Notes: a model not told the origin generated them from the sequence alone. A DNA stretch of 64,000 bases from PLanc-01 sp035342095 (GCA_035342095.1 DAOQWL010000014.1:1-64000); one strand, 5' to 3'. Shown: positions 1 to 9,388, counted from the first letter of the stretch. Made by a program: numbers and translations.

Positions 1-52
1 ATTGGCTCCTACGGATGGTTATCGGCCAGAAACACTGTTTTGAGATAGTTAC

Positions 53-268
53 TTAATACCCTTTCCAGCATGGGCGTAAAGCCAAAGAAGGAGTCGAGTG
101 CTCCATACTTGTAGTGAAGGTCAACGCAGGTACAGGCGGTGAGGTCAGGGGCTGGCGTGGACAGGGCAGGAAACACAGCAACGCGACCATCCCAAGGAGG
201 CCGATGCCAACGAAGAGGAAGGTTCTTGAGAAGGACTTTCTCGGGTGCTCTTGTCTGTCCGCATCCAT
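53..268 (-). CDS. small single-pass membrane protein, unknown function
   Basis: A 71-residue protein with a charged N-terminus, one hydrophobic segment at about residues 16-36 and a proline-rich tail. A GGGAG Shine-Dalgarno sits 7 nt before the ATG, which favours a real gene. It lies 64 bp downstream of the muramidase gene on the same strand and may be the last gene of that operon. No family is recognised. The hydrophobic segment is either a membrane anchor or an uncleaved signal sequence. Confidence 0.5.
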   Translation of the reverse strand: MDADRQEHPRKSFSRTFLFVGIGLLGMVALLCFLPCPRQPLTSPPVPALTFTTSMEHSTPSLALRPCWKGY

Positions 269-332
269 GTCTGGTCTCCCAATTCGCAGGACACGTGTGG
301 ATCGCGAATCTCCCCTGCGCGACCGCTCGGGG

Positions 333-1547
333 TCATTCGCGATAGAGGAGGTACTTCCGCTTGGTCTGGTCGAAGGCCTTGCACTCGGCGGCCCAAGTGG
401 CTCTGAGCGGCTGAAGGGGCTTTGGGCCTGTGATCGCTTCGCGGATCGTGGCGGTGCCGCAGAGGCGGTCGAAGTGGGCAGCCTTCCACTCGAACTGGTC
501 GGGGTACATCCTGTGAATCTCGTTGACGATCAGGACGCCGGACCAGAAGGGTTCGAGGCTGTTCCGATCCGTGAGCGTGATCTCGACACCCTTGCACAAC
601 TTACCCTGGTGCTTCGAGCTGGCGGGAGTGAATGTCGTCGGGGTGAATCGCAGACCGGGCAGATTCAGGGCATTCAGGCGGGTTGCGAGGGTGCCCGCGT
701 CGATCCAGGGGGCGCCGAGCTGGCGAAAGGGCTTGGTCGTGCCCCGGCCCTCGGAGACATTGGTCCCTTCCAGCAGGCATAGGCCGGGATAGAGGGTCGC
801 GGTCTCCAGGTCCGGCATGTTGGGCGATGGCTTGATGAAGCGAAGGCCCGTTTGGTCGTACCCCATGTCCCGCCGCCAGCCGGTCATGGGGACAACCGTC
901 AGATCGGCCTTGACACCCTTGGCCAGCCAGCCTTCACCGTTGATCATCTTCGCCAGCTCGCCGACCGTCAAGCCATACCGGACCGGGATGGGGTACAGAC
1001 CCACGAAGGTAGCGAATGCGGGCTCCAGAATCGGACCCTCGACCTGGACGCCGTTGATCGGATTGGGCCGGTCCAGGACGACGAATCGCCTGCCGCACTC
1101 GGCGGCCGCCTCCATCGCCAGGGACATCGTATAGAGATACGTGTAGAACCGGGCCCCGACGTCCTGGATATCGAAGACCAGCACGTCCACGTCCGCCAGC
1201 ATCTGCGGCGTGGGCTTGTTCGTCTTGCCGTACAGACTGTGGATCGGCATGCCGGTCGCCGCGTCGGTCTGGGTCTCGACCGCAGCGCCCGCCTCCTCGA
1301 TCCCTCGGAACCCGTGCTCGGGGCCGAACAGGGCGGTCACGCGGACACTTGGCATCGCACGAAACACATCGACGATGTGCTTGCCGTCGCTGCTGTAGGA
1401 GGTGTGATTGGCAATGATGCCGACGCGTTGGCCCGCAAAGAGGCCCGCCTGCTGTCCGACATTGTCGAGCCCGCTCCGCACCGCGGCCGAACTCCCCGCT
1501 GCCAGCCACGTGGTCGTTAAGAGACAGATCACCTTTGTCAAGGTCAT
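333..1547 (-). CDS. NamZ-type exo-beta-N-acetylmuramidase (DUF1343), exported
   Basis: A 404-residue protein. The start MTLTKVICLL is chosen because it begins a signal peptide (cleavage near AAGSSA) and overlaps the upstream stop as ATGA. The body shows hallmark stretches of the DUF1343 family: GPEHGFRG, SLYGKTNKPT, VFDIQDVGARFYTY and DRPNPI. Bacillus subtilis NamZ, a member of this family, removes MurNAc from non-reducing ends of peptidoglycan fragments. A similar periplasmic wall-recycling role is inferred here. The family call is strong; the exact substrate is not shown by sequence. Confidence 0.9.
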   Translation of the reverse strand: MTLTKVICLLTTTWLAAGSSAAVRSGLDNVGQQAGLFAGQRVGIIANHTSYSSDGKHIVDVFRAMPSVRVTALFGPEHGFRGIEEAGAAVETQTDAATGMPIHSLYGKTNKPTPQMLADVDVLVFDIQDVGARFYTYLYTMSLAMEAAAECGRRFVVLDRPNPINGVQVEGPILEPAFATFVGLYPIPVRYGLTVGELAKMINGEGWLAKGVKADLTVVPMTGWRRDMGYDQTGLRFIKPSPNMPDLETATLYPGLCLLEGTNVSEGRGTTKPFRQLGAPWIDAGTLATRLNALNLPGLRFTPTTFTPASSKHQGKLCKGVEITLTDRNSLEPFWSGVLIVNEIHRMYPDQFEWKAAHFDRLCGTATIREAITGPKPLQPLRATWAAECKAFDQTKRKYLLYRE

Positions 1548-1978
1548 GTGACTACTCCAGGGGACTGCGGTGGAGCCTCGCCGATCGGCTGTCGCCCCTG
1601 CAAGAGATACAGGACAAGACCGGTCGTTAGACCGGCGAAGAAGCCTGCAAACAAGAGAGGCGCCAGGAAGTCTCTCATGATGCAGAAGACGGAAAGTCCA
1701 CACACAAGTCCAAGAAGCGAGCTGACCAGGATGGCCAATACGTTCCGGCCCAGGATCCGCCAGATGCAGCACTCCATCAGCAGCGAATACAGCACCGTTT
1801 GTATCCCTGCCGCCAAAAAGGCGTAAGAGGCCGCAATCGGCAGAATCGCGAGAGCTGCCATGGGATCAGCTTGTACAATCCCGAAAAGCGACGAGAACGC
1901 AACGGAGGCAGTCAGCCACAGAAGGATAACGCCGACAACCAGCCGCTCGAAACGATTTGTTCCACATCCATTTGACAT
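1544..1978 (-). CDS. four-helix membrane protein, unknown function
   Basis: A 144-residue protein with about four hydrophobic segments (roughly residues 16-36, 42-66, 76-100 and 102-124) and a polar tail. The start MSNGCGTNRF is preferred over the longer frame, whose extra N-terminus is arginine-rich and unlike a membrane protein. Its stop overlaps the start of the NamZ-like gene by four bases (ATGA), so the two are probably translationally coupled. No family is recognised; an accessory role in wall-fragment recycling is only a guess. Confidence 0.7.
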   Translation of the reverse strand: MSNGCGTNRFERLVVGVILLWLTASVAFSSLFGIVQADPMAALAILPIAASYAFLAAGIQTVLYSLLMECCIWRILGRNVLAILVSSLLGLVCGLSVFCIMRDFLAPLLFAGFFAGLTTGLVLYLLQGRQPIGEAPPQSPGVVT

Positions 1979-2065
1979 CGGCCCACGCGCAGTCTCCACG
2001 ACCCCATTGTGGCTCGAACGCACAGAAAGAACAAGACCTAATCGTCGCAAACGGGCGAATTGAGG

Positions 2066-2094
2066 TTGACCGTGGGCACATGGTTCCGTAGAAT
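2066..2094 (+). promoter_or_regulatory. sigma-70-like promoter for the GlmU-like gene
   Basis: TTGACC at 2066-2071 and TAGAAT at 2089-2094 with a 17-bp spacer. They lie about 70 bp before the start at 2163, in the divergent gap with the membrane-protein gene. Confidence 0.5.
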
Positions 2095-2162
2095 GGCCCG
2101 CCTGTGCGTCTCCACGGATGGCAGTCGAATATCTGAACCGAAAGATATCTGAAAGGCCCCCG

Positions 2163-3440
2163 ATGCGGTTGATTCTTGTCGACAAGTCTGGCGATCATAG
2201 ACAGAACTTCCACCCTTTGACCCTGAGCCGGCCGCTGTGGGAACTTCGCTGCGGCATGACCTCGCTCGGCGAGAAGCTCCAGGCAAAGATCGGAGCGAGC
2301 GACATCGCGTATTTCCTGCCTGAGTACATGGCCGAAGTCTACCGGGCAAAGACCGACCGGCCGGTAAACGATCCCGCCAGTCTGACGGGCGCCGATCTGC
2401 TGATCGTCGATGCCCGCGTCAAGGCGGACGGCTTCACGGTCCCCACGGGCCGCAGCGAGGTGGGGGTCAATGAACAGGGAGAGGTCCTCTACGCCCGCAT
2501 CACGGCCGTCGACCTGAAGAAGGTCAACGGTGCAGACATCGCGGCCTTCCTGGAATCGGCCAAAGCCGCCTTGCCGAACGTGCGGTGCGAGTTGCCGACG
2601 TGGAACTACACGTGGGACCTGATCCTCGCGAGCCCGCACCAGATCGCGGCGGATTTCGCGATCGCGGGCAGGAGCGGGATCGAGGGGACCGTCGAGGAAC
2701 CCAGTGCCATCCGAGGCAACAGGAACGACGTATACATCGCACGGGGCGCCAAGGTCCATCCCATGGTCGTGATCGACGCGGAGCACGGACCGATCTACAT
2801 CGAGGAGGACGTCGAGGTGCACCCCTTCACGCGGATCGAGGGACCCTGCTACATCGGCAGGAAGTCCATCCTGCTCGGGACGAAGTGCCGCGAGGGCAAC
2901 TCGATCGGGCCGTGGTGCCGGCTTGGGGGCGAGGTCGAGGAGTCCATCATCCAGGGCTACTCGAACAAGTATCACGACGGGTTCCTCGGGCACGCCTACG
3001 TCGGGGAATGGGTCAACCTCGGCGCGCTGACCACCAACAGCGACCTCAAGAACGACTACACGACCGTCTCCGTCATGCTCGACGGCAGGCACGCCATCGA
3101 CACCGGCTCGACGAAGGTGGGCTGCCTGATCGGCGACCATACGAAGACCGCGGTCGGCGCGTTCTTCAACACCGGCGCGTACGTCGGCGCGATGGCCATC
3201 ATCATGGCGGCGGGCAAGGCGCTGCCCAAGTACATTCCGTCGTTCGCGTGGTTCGTGGAGGGCGTCGTCACAAAGGGCTTCGGGCACAAGACCTTGTACG
3301 AGACCGCCGCCACCGCGATGAGCCGGCGCAAGTGCCAGTGGACCGAGGCGGATCGCGCCATGTGGGACGCGATCTTCGAGATGACCGCGGGCCCGCGGGA
3401 CGAGGCCGTCAAGAAGGGCCGCAGGGCCATGTTGAAGTAA
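2163..3440 (+). CDS. GlmU-like sugar-nucleotidyltransferase / acyltransferase
   Basis: A 425-residue protein of the alternative bacterial GlmU-like group. The N-terminus (MRLILVDKSGDHRQNF, then LTLSRPLWELRCGMTSLGEK) carries the degenerate nucleotidyltransferase part. The C-terminal half has hexapeptide-type left-handed beta-helix repeats, for example around GPCYIGRKSILLGTKCREGN. These proteins are predicted to make UDP-GlcNAc-type sugar nucleotides, but the substrate is not certain. The start at 2163 matches the family N-terminus; an in-frame ATG at 2118 would add 15 residues. The acyl carrier protein follows in the same direction. Confidence 0.85.
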   Translation: MRLILVDKSGDHRQNFHPLTLSRPLWELRCGMTSLGEKLQAKIGASDIAYFLPEYMAEVYRAKTDRPVNDPASLTGADLLIVDARVKADGFTVPTGRSEVGVNEQGEVLYARITAVDLKKVNGADIAAFLESAKAALPNVRCELPTWNYTWDLILASPHQIAADFAIAGRSGIEGTVEEPSAIRGNRNDVYIARGAKVHPMVVIDAEHGPIYIEEDVEVHPFTRIEGPCYIGRKSILLGTKCREGNSIGPWCRLGGEVEESIIQGYSNKYHDGFLGHAYVGEWVNLGALTTNSDLKNDYTTVSVMLDGRHAIDTGSTKVGCLIGDHTKTAVGAFFNTGAYVGAMAIIMAAGKALPKYIPSFAWFVEGVVTKGFGHKTLYETAATAMSRRKCQWTEADRAMWDAIFEMTAGPRDEAVKKGRRAMLK

Positions 3441-3450
3441 TTTGGAGCCT

Positions 3451-3491
3451 GAGTTCTGCAAGTAGGCATAATCCTCCATTTTGCAGAACTC
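3451..3491. repeat. 11-bp inverted repeat between the GlmU-like gene and the ACP gene
   Basis: GAGTTCTGCAA (3451-3461) pairs perfectly with TTGCAGAACTC (3481-3491) around a 19-nt loop. There is no T tract, so a processing or attenuation hairpin is as likely as a terminator. Confidence 0.6.
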
Positions 3492-3525
3492 ATCACTTAG
3501 GACACTTGAAACGGGAGGCAAACTA

Positions 3526-3783
3526 ATGGCGACAGTGGAAGAACGAATCAAGAAGGTCACCGCACGAGTCCTGAGACTCGATCCGAAGGAGATCCGCCCG
3601 GAGCACAGCTTCACCGAGGACCTGGGCGCCGAGAGCGTGCAGTCCATCGAGCTGGTGGCGATGTTCGAAGAGGAATTCGGCATCGAGATGGATGAAGACG
3701 CAGCTCTGTCCGTATCGACCGTCGGCGGGGCCGTCGACTTCATCACGAACGTCTGCAAAGAGCAAGGCGTAGACGTGGAGTAG
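3526..3783 (+). CDS. acyl carrier protein
   Basis: An 85-residue acidic helical protein. The phosphopantetheine site is in EDLGAESVQSIEL, the counterpart of the usual GADSLD motif, with Ser as the attachment residue and Asp and Leu replaced by Glu and Val. A GGGAGG Shine-Dalgarno sits 6-7 nt before the ATG; an upstream TTG in frame is less likely. It lies between a GlmU-like acyltransferase and a Re-citrate-synthase-like gene rather than next to fab genes, so it may serve a special acyl pathway. That role is inferred. Confidence 0.9.
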   Translation: MATVEERIKKVTARVLRLDPKEIRPEHSFTEDLGAESVQSIELVAMFEEEFGIEMDEDAALSVSTVGGAVDFITNVCKEQGVDVE

Positions 3784-3784
3784 A

Positions 3785-3866
3785 ATCCGCTATTTGCGAT
3801 TTGCTATAGAGGGGCTTTGGCAGAGCGATAGCCAAATCGCGAATCGTGAATCGTAAATCATAAATG
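3785..3866. repeat. inverted repeat plus short AATC-type tandem array
   Basis: GCGATTTGCTAT (3796-3807) pairs with ATAGCCAAATCGC (3828-3840) apart from one bulge. It is followed directly by four degenerate 7-nt units of the type AATCGNN up to about 3864. The block fills the gap between the ACP and the next gene. Similar AATC-rich runs occur at 15072-15160. Confidence 0.5.
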
Positions 3867-3880
3867 ACAGAGGATCCGAA

Positions 3881-5278
3881 ATGGCTAAGACCAGACGACA
3901 TCACAACCTACCCGAGGTGACCCGGCCGAACCTGCTGGAGGACATCTTCCCCCACGACCTGCCTCCGCGGATTCGGTTCGACGGACCTACCGTCGAATAC
4001 ATCGACGGCAAGCCCGTTCAGTTCGATTTCGCCTCGGTGAAAGACCGCGACATCGTGATCACCGACACGACGTTCCGTGATGGCCAGCAGTCGTTGCCGC
4101 CCTACACGGTCGATCAGATGGTCCACATCTACGACCTGCTCTCGCGTCTGGGCGGGCCGAACGGCGTCATCCGTCAGACCGAGTTCTTCCTGTATACAAA
4201 GAACGACCGCCAGACCCTGGACAAATGCCGCGAGCTGGGACACAAGTACCCCGAGTGTACCGGCTGGATTCGCGCGGTCAAAGGCGACTTCCGACTCGTG
4301 AAGGAGGCGGGTCTCAAGGAGAGCGGTCTGCTCACGAGTTGTTCCGATTATCACATTTTCCACAAGCTCAAGTTCCGCAGCCACAAGGAGTGCATGGACT
4401 CCTACTGCGAGGTGGTGCAGGCCGCCTTCGACGCAGGCGTCCGCCCCCGATGCCACCTGGAGGACGTGACGCGGGCGGACATCGACCGGTTCGTCCTGCC
4501 GTTCGTGGACCGGCTCATGGAGATGAGCGAGGGCGTGCCGGAGGAGCTTTCCGTCAAGATCCGTCTGTGCGACACGATGGGCTTCGGCATCAGCTACCCG
4601 GGCGCCGAACTGCCGCGGAGCATCCCGAAGCTGATCTACAAGCTCAACAAGGAGATCGGGGTCCCGAGCGACCGGCTCGAATGGCACGGGCACAACGATT
4701 TCCACAAGGTCCACGTCAACGGCGCCACCGCCTGGCTCTACGGCTGCGACGCGCTGAATTCGACCCTCTTCGGCTTCGGCGAACGGACGGGCAACCCGCC
4801 GCTCGAGGGCGCCGTCATGGAGTACATCGCCCTCAAGGGCAGCCTGTGCGGGATCGACACGCTCGCGATCACGGAACTCGCCAACTACATGCGGTCCATC
4901 GGCCTGCCGATTCCGGACAACTATCCGTTCGCGGGCCACGCGTTCAACGTCACCCGCGCGGGCATCCACGCCGGGGGTTTGCGTCAGGACGAGCGGATCT
5001 ACAACATCTTCGATACCGAGAAGCTGCTCGGCAGGCCGCCCCGCGTCGCAATCACCGACAAAAGCGGCGCCGACGGCGTCGTCCACTGGATCAACGAGTT
5101 TTTCGGTCTCAAGGACGAGGACCGCATCAACAAGATCAAGGTACACAAGCTGGCCCGCTGGGTGATCGATCAGTACGAAGTGGACGGTCGTCTGACCGCC
5201 ATCAGCGACCTGGAGCTGGCCGCCAAGGCAAAGGAGTTCTACCCCGACTACTGGGCTAAGTACAAGGCCAATGCATGA
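3881..5278 (+). CDS. putative Re-citrate synthase (DRE-TIM metallolyase family)
   Basis: A 465-residue protein of the isopropylmalate/homocitrate synthase superfamily. ITDTTFRDGQQSLPPYTV carries the metal- and acyl-CoA-binding DxTxRDGxQ motif, EWHGHNDFH carries the two metal-binding histidines, and GERTGNPPLEG is the distal signature. The N-terminal extension and the stretch GGPNGVIRQTEFFLY resemble the Clostridium kluyveri / Syntrophus type Re-citrate synthases from memory, not classical LeuA. Relatives are often misnamed histone-lysine N-methyltransferase. It would condense oxaloacetate with acetyl-CoA. LeuA-like or homocitrate-synthase-like activity remains possible. AGAGGA lies 6 nt before the ATG. 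Confidence 0.65.
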   Translation: MAKTRRHHNLPEVTRPNLLEDIFPHDLPPRIRFDGPTVEYIDGKPVQFDFASVKDRDIVITDTTFRDGQQSLPPYTVDQMVHIYDLLSRLGGPNGVIRQTEFFLYTKNDRQTLDKCRELGHKYPECTGWIRAVKGDFRLVKEAGLKESGLLTSCSDYHIFHKLKFRSHKECMDSYCEVVQAAFDAGVRPRCHLEDVTRADIDRFVLPFVDRLMEMSEGVPEELSVKIRLCDTMGFGISYPGAELPRSIPKLIYKLNKEIGVPSDRLEWHGHNDFHKVHVNGATAWLYGCDALNSTLFGFGERTGNPPLEGAVMEYIALKGSLCGIDTLAITELANYMRSIGLPIPDNYPFAGHAFNVTRAGIHAGGLRQDERIYNIFDTEKLLGRPPRVAITDKSGADGVVHWINEFFGLKDEDRINKIKVHKLARWVIDQYEVDGRLTAISDLELAAKAKEFYPDYWAKYKANA

Positions 5279-5439
5279 TCGATGATGGATGATTGATGAC
5301 GGATGATTTGATCCCGGGTGCCGTGCCTGCAACCAGCAGACGCGGCACCTTCCGTTATTAACCATAATCCGTATGCTTCCCCAGCAGATCGGAGGGATTC
5401 GAATAACGGGGCAAATGCCAAGAAAGGCCAAACTCCATC

Positions 5440-5469
5440 TTGAAAACCCGCGCGAGACTGTGCTAGACT
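5440..5469 (+). promoter_or_regulatory. sigma-70-like promoter for araA
   Basis: TTGAAA (5440-5445) and TAGACT (5464-5469) with an 18-bp spacer, placing the transcript start about 47 bp before the araA ATG. The rest of the 5279-5522 gap holds only short GATGATG-type direct repeats just after the previous stop. Confidence 0.5.
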
Positions 5470-5522
5470 GAGAACCCTCAATCGCAAGACCAGAACGGAA
5501 TGCACATAAACGGAGCATACTG

Positions 5523-7028
5523 ATGAATGCCGATTTGAAGAAACTGGAACTATGGTTCGTCACGGGAAGCCAGCACCTCTATGGTCCCGAGACCCTCAAA
5601 CAGGTGGATGAGGATTCCAAGCAGATCGCTCAGGGTCTGTCCCGCTCCAAGCAGGTTCCGGTCAAGGTCGTCTTCAAGCCGGTCGTGACCACGCCCGAGG
5701 CCATCTACGACATCTGCATGAAGGCCAACACCGCGGCCAACTGCATCGGCATGATCGCCTGGATGCACACCTTCTCGCCAGCCAAGATGTGGATCGCCGG
5801 CCTCAGTGCGTTGAACAAGCCCTTCGTGCACCTGCACACGCAGTTCAATCGGGACATCCCGTGGGCCGATATCGACATGGACTTCATGAACCTCAACCAG
5901 AGCGCCCACGGCGACCGGGAGTTCGGTTTCATCTGCGCCCGGATGCGCCGCAGCCGAAAGATCATCGTCGGGCACTGGCAGGAGGAACGGGTCCAGGAGG
6001 AGCTGGGCGTCTGGGCGCGAGCCGCGTGCGCCTGGCACGATGCGCAAGGCGGCAAGGTCGCCCGGTTCGGCGACAACATGCGCCAGGTGGCCGTCACCGA
6101 AGGCGACAAGGTGGCCGCCCAGATGCGTCTGGGCTACTCCGTCGACGGCTTCGGCGTCGGCGACCTCGTGGCCCGCGTCAACAGCGTCACCGACCGTCAG
6201 GTCGATGGGCTCGTGTCCGAGTATGAGTCCACGTATAAGATCGTGAAGGGCGGTCAGGCCAGCAAGCAGCGCGAGGCCCTTCGCGAGGCCGCCCGGATCG
6301 AGCTGGGCATGAGGACATTCCTGGAGGAAGGCGGGTTCAAGGCCTTCACTACGACGTTCGAAGACCTGCACGGGCTCAAGCAATTGCCGGGTCTGGCCGT
6401 CCAGCGGCTCATGGCCGACGGCTACGGCTTCGGCGCCGAGGGCGACTGGAAAACCGCCGCCCTGGTCCGCGCGATGAAGGTCATGGCCGCCGGCCTGCCG
6501 GGCGGGACCAGCTTCATGGAGGACTACACCTATCACCTGGACCCGGCCGGCCCCAAGGTCCTGGGCGCGCACATGCTCGAGGTCTGCCCCTCCATCGCGG
6601 AGGGCTCGCCGTCTCTGGAGGTCCATCCGCTCGGCATCGGCGGCAAGGACGACCCCTGCCGGCTCGTCTTCAACGTGGCCAGCGGTCCCGGCCTGAATGC
6701 CACGATCATCGACATGGGCAATCGGTTCCGCATGATCGTCAACGAGGTCGATGTCGTCCCGCCGGACGCGCCGCTGCCCAAGCTGCCGGTGGCCCGCGTC
6801 GTGTGGGTCCCGAAGCCCGATCTCAGGACCGGAGCCGCAGCATGGATCCTCGCAGGCGGCGCCCACCACACCGGCTTCAGCATGGCCTTGACCAGCGAGC
6901 ACATGGAGGACTTCGCCGAGATGGCGGGAATCGAGTGCCTCCTGATCGATGCAGCCGCCACGATCCGCGAGTTGAAGAAGGAGATCCGCGCCAACGAGGT
7001 CTACTACATGCTCGCCAAGGGCCTGTAG
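5523..7028 (+). CDS. araA: L-arabinose isomerase
   Basis: A 501-residue protein, the usual length for AraA, which converts L-arabinose to L-ribulose in the cytoplasm. Family blocks are present from end to end: ELWFVTGSQHLYGPETL at the N-terminus, GGTSFMEDYTYHLDP with a metal-binding Glu, LGAHMLEVCPS with a metal-binding His, and AGGAHHTGFSMAL near the C-terminus with the other His. No araB or araD is next to it; instead it heads a block of hemicellulose esterases on the opposite strand, which fits use of arabinose released from arabinoxylan. Confidence 0.97.
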   Translation: MNADLKKLELWFVTGSQHLYGPETLKQVDEDSKQIAQGLSRSKQVPVKVVFKPVVTTPEAIYDICMKANTAANCIGMIAWMHTFSPAKMWIAGLSALNKPFVHLHTQFNRDIPWADIDMDFMNLNQSAHGDREFGFICARMRRSRKIIVGHWQEERVQEELGVWARAACAWHDAQGGKVARFGDNMRQVAVTEGDKVAAQMRLGYSVDGFGVGDLVARVNSVTDRQVDGLVSEYESTYKIVKGGQASKQREALREAARIELGMRTFLEEGGFKAFTTTFEDLHGLKQLPGLAVQRLMADGYGFGAEGDWKTAALVRAMKVMAAGLPGGTSFMEDYTYHLDPAGPKVLGAHMLEVCPSIAEGSPSLEVHPLGIGGKDDPCRLVFNVASGPGLNATIIDMGNRFRMIVNEVDVVPPDAPLPKLPVARVVWVPKPDLRTGAAAWILAGGAHHTGFSMALTSEHMEDFAEMAGIECLLIDAAATIRELKKEIRANEVYYMLAKGL

Positions 7029-7137
7029 ACCCGCTACCGGAGTCCAGCGAGACAACTGCCCGCAGGGGATGAGAAGATTCGACGACCCGTGACACGACAC
7101 AGCGCCCCACACATGGGCTTGTCGGAAGGCCGAGCCC

Positions 7138-9360
7138 TCAGAATGGCGGTGTTGTGTCGGGGAACATAATCTGGGCCGTCTGGTGGAGGTATCGACGCCA
7201 ATTGGCCCAGTCGTGCCCGCCGGTGCTGAGGACCCAGAAGGTGCGAATGCCGTACTTGTTGAACACCGCCAGGGTCTTCTGGCTGTTGAATAGCGCGATG
7301 TCTGTTTCGCCCGCCGCCATGTACAACGGGACACGCAGGAGATCGTTGGTGCTCGGGTCCTCAAAGAGCTTCTGGAAGTTGTCTTCAAAGGTCTTGCGCT
7401 GCTCGTCGAAGTACCCCGAGCTGTAGACGTAGAGTTCTCCGAACGTGTCCAGGCGAGACAGGCCGGCGTTCATGACTACGAACCCGCCCATCGACAGTCC
7501 CGCCAATGCGCGGTTCTCCCGACCAGGTCTGGCCCGATAGTGGCTCTCGACGTAGGGGAGGATGTCCTCGATGAACTCTCGCGTGCAGGCATCCATCTGA
7601 CCCGGCGCGGAAGGCTCAGCCGAGGCGATGCCGCGAGTGCTGGGCATCACGACGATCATCGGCTTGGCCTTGCCCGCCGCGATCAGATTGTCGAGGATGA
7701 ACTGTGCGTTGCCGCCGTCCCGCTGGTTGGTCGAGGTCCACTTGGCATCGTCGTCGCCGCCGCCGTGATTCAGGTAGAGTACCGGATACCTTGCGCCCGT
7801 GTTCGTCTCGTAGTCCGGAGGCAGGTAGATGTGCATCCGCTTCTCGGCGCCCGCGAAGTTCTTGTAGGTGGCCTGTTCGACCTTGCCGTGCGGGACATCG
7901 GTCTTGGCGTAGAAACCCGTTTCCGTGTAGGTCGGCAGCGCCGGGAGAATCGGCAGTGGACACGGTCCCGGCCTGGGCATGCGCATCCTGCCCGCGCCGG
8001 GCGCTCGGACGCTCGGTCCCTGAGCCGGTCCCGAAGGCGGGACCGGCTGCTGGGAAGAGCTCGTCTGCCCGGCTGTCGGCGCAGCCGGCCTGTCATTCTT
8101 GTCCTTGAACAGCAACTGGGCGAAGAGGTACAGGTCGTTCTTCCAAACGGGCCAGGTGTGCCCGCCGGCATCGACGTGCCAGATGTGCCGAACGCCCATC
8201 TTGGCCAATGCCTCGTGGAAGGGCTTGCTGACGCTCATCAGGCCGTCCACGTCGCCGCAGGAAACCCATAGCAGACGGAGCTTGGCATTGGCGGCCGAGG
8301 GGTCGGAAATCAGCGAGTCCGCGGGCTGCGTGTTCGGCGCCGAGGAGAACCCGCCAACCCAGGCGAAGGTGTCGAGATTCCGCAGACCGAAGGTCAGGGA
8401 TTGGCCGCCCCCCATCGAGAGGCCCGCCAATGCACGGTGCTCTCGGTCCGCTTGGACCGAGAAGTGCGACTCGATGTACGGGATCACGTCCGCCAGCAGG
8501 TCCTTCTCGAAGGCCGCGTAGGTCTCGAAGGGGTTGCCGTCGAACGGGTTGGCGGGCGAGGGCTCCGCGGAGGCACGACCATGGGGCATCACGACCATCA
8601 TCGGGACGGCCTTGTTGTCCGCGTAGAGATTGTCCAGGATGACGTCCGCCTTGCCCACGCGGGTCCAGCCCAGTTCGGTGTCACCCAGGCCGTGGAGCAG
8701 ATAGAGAACGGGGTACTTCTTATCCTTGGAGTAGCCTGGCGGCGTGTAGACCATCATCTTGCGCTTGATGCCGACGGTCTTGGAGTCGTATTCCGCGACT
8801 TCCACCTTGCCACGCTCGATCCCATCCCGGCGGGCGTCGAACCCGGACGGCGCGGCCGGAAACGCAGGCTTGTCGTCGGGCCCGAGCGGCACAGGCGGCC
8901 CAAAGTCCGGCCCCCCTCTTCGCTGTGGCCGAGCGGTCCTTGTCTCGCCCGACGACACGGCGGCCGTCGTCCCGCGTTTGGCGACGAATTCTTCCGTCGC
9001 GAACTCGCCCACCTTGCGGGTAAACTTGATCTCGTCGCCGGCGACCGTGCCCGCATAGGCGATGCGGATCTCCGTACTCTGGAAGTCGAGAGTTTCGACG
9101 AAGGAGATCTTGTCGCCGTCGAGCTTGACCTCCTTCAACTCGGTTTCGCGAGTCTGGCCGGCAACGTCCGCGATGGCTTTCCCAGTCACCGCGGCGCCGT
9201 CCTGCTTGAAGGCAAACGTATACTTCTGAACGCCGATCTGCGTATCGAACTCGGCGTTCCAGATGCCCGCGACCTCGGCGGCCTGGACACTGCCGACGGC
9301 GATCAGGCAGAGAACGATCATCGACAGGGACATCACCCTGGTATTCACTTCGGTTGTCAT
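7138..9360 (-). CDS. secreted double esterase with two CE1-like domains
   Basis: A 740-residue protein: signal peptide (to about residue 28, SVQA), a beta-rich N-terminal domain of about 95 residues, esterase domain 1, a Pro/Ser/Gly linker and esterase domain 2. Each catalytic domain has the nucleophile elbow AGLSMGG (Ser315 and Ser623 counted from the start at 9360). Each also has a VLYLLHG or VLYLNHG oxyanion stretch and a C-terminal catalytic His (GGHTW and GGHDW). The family includes feruloyl and acetyl-xylan esterases. The start at 9360 has AGAGGA 7 nt upstream. The two active sites are diverged and may act on different esters. Confidence 0.88.
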   Translation of the reverse strand: MTTEVNTRVMSLSMIVLCLIAVGSVQAAEVAGIWNAEFDTQIGVQKYTFAFKQDGAAVTGKAIADVAGQTRETELKEVKLDGDKISFVETLDFQSTEIRIAYAGTVAGDEIKFTRKVGEFATEEFVAKRGTTAAVSSGETRTARPQRRGGPDFGPPVPLGPDDKPAFPAAPSGFDARRDGIERGKVEVAEYDSKTVGIKRKMMVYTPPGYSKDKKYPVLYLLHGLGDTELGWTRVGKADVILDNLYADNKAVPMMVVMPHGRASAEPSPANPFDGNPFETYAAFEKDLLADVIPYIESHFSVQADREHRALAGLSMGGGQSLTFGLRNLDTFAWVGGFSSAPNTQPADSLISDPSAANAKLRLLWVSCGDVDGLMSVSKPFHEALAKMGVRHIWHVDAGGHTWPVWKNDLYLFAQLLFKDKNDRPAAPTAGQTSSSQQPVPPSGPAQGPSVRAPGAGRMRMPRPGPCPLPILPALPTYTETGFYAKTDVPHGKVEQATYKNFAGAEKRMHIYLPPDYETNTGARYPVLYLNHGGGDDDAKWTSTNQRDGGNAQFILDNLIAAGKAKPMIVVMPSTRGIASAEPSAPGQMDACTREFIEDILPYVESHYRARPGRENRALAGLSMGGFVVMNAGLSRLDTFGELYVYSSGYFDEQRKTFEDNFQKLFEDPSTNDLLRVPLYMAAGETDIALFNSQKTLAVFNKYGIRTFWVLSTGGHDWANWRRYLHQTAQIMFPDTTPPF

Positions 9361-9388
9361 AACAGTTCCTCTCATGCAGGCGCCAGCC

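Noticed and set aside
1548..1772. Upstream extension of the NamZ-like gene
   Set aside because: It overlaps the membrane-protein gene, lacks family homology and would bury the signal peptide.
3785..3866. AATC array as a CRISPR
   Set aside because: Units are only about 7 nt, degenerate and without spacers.
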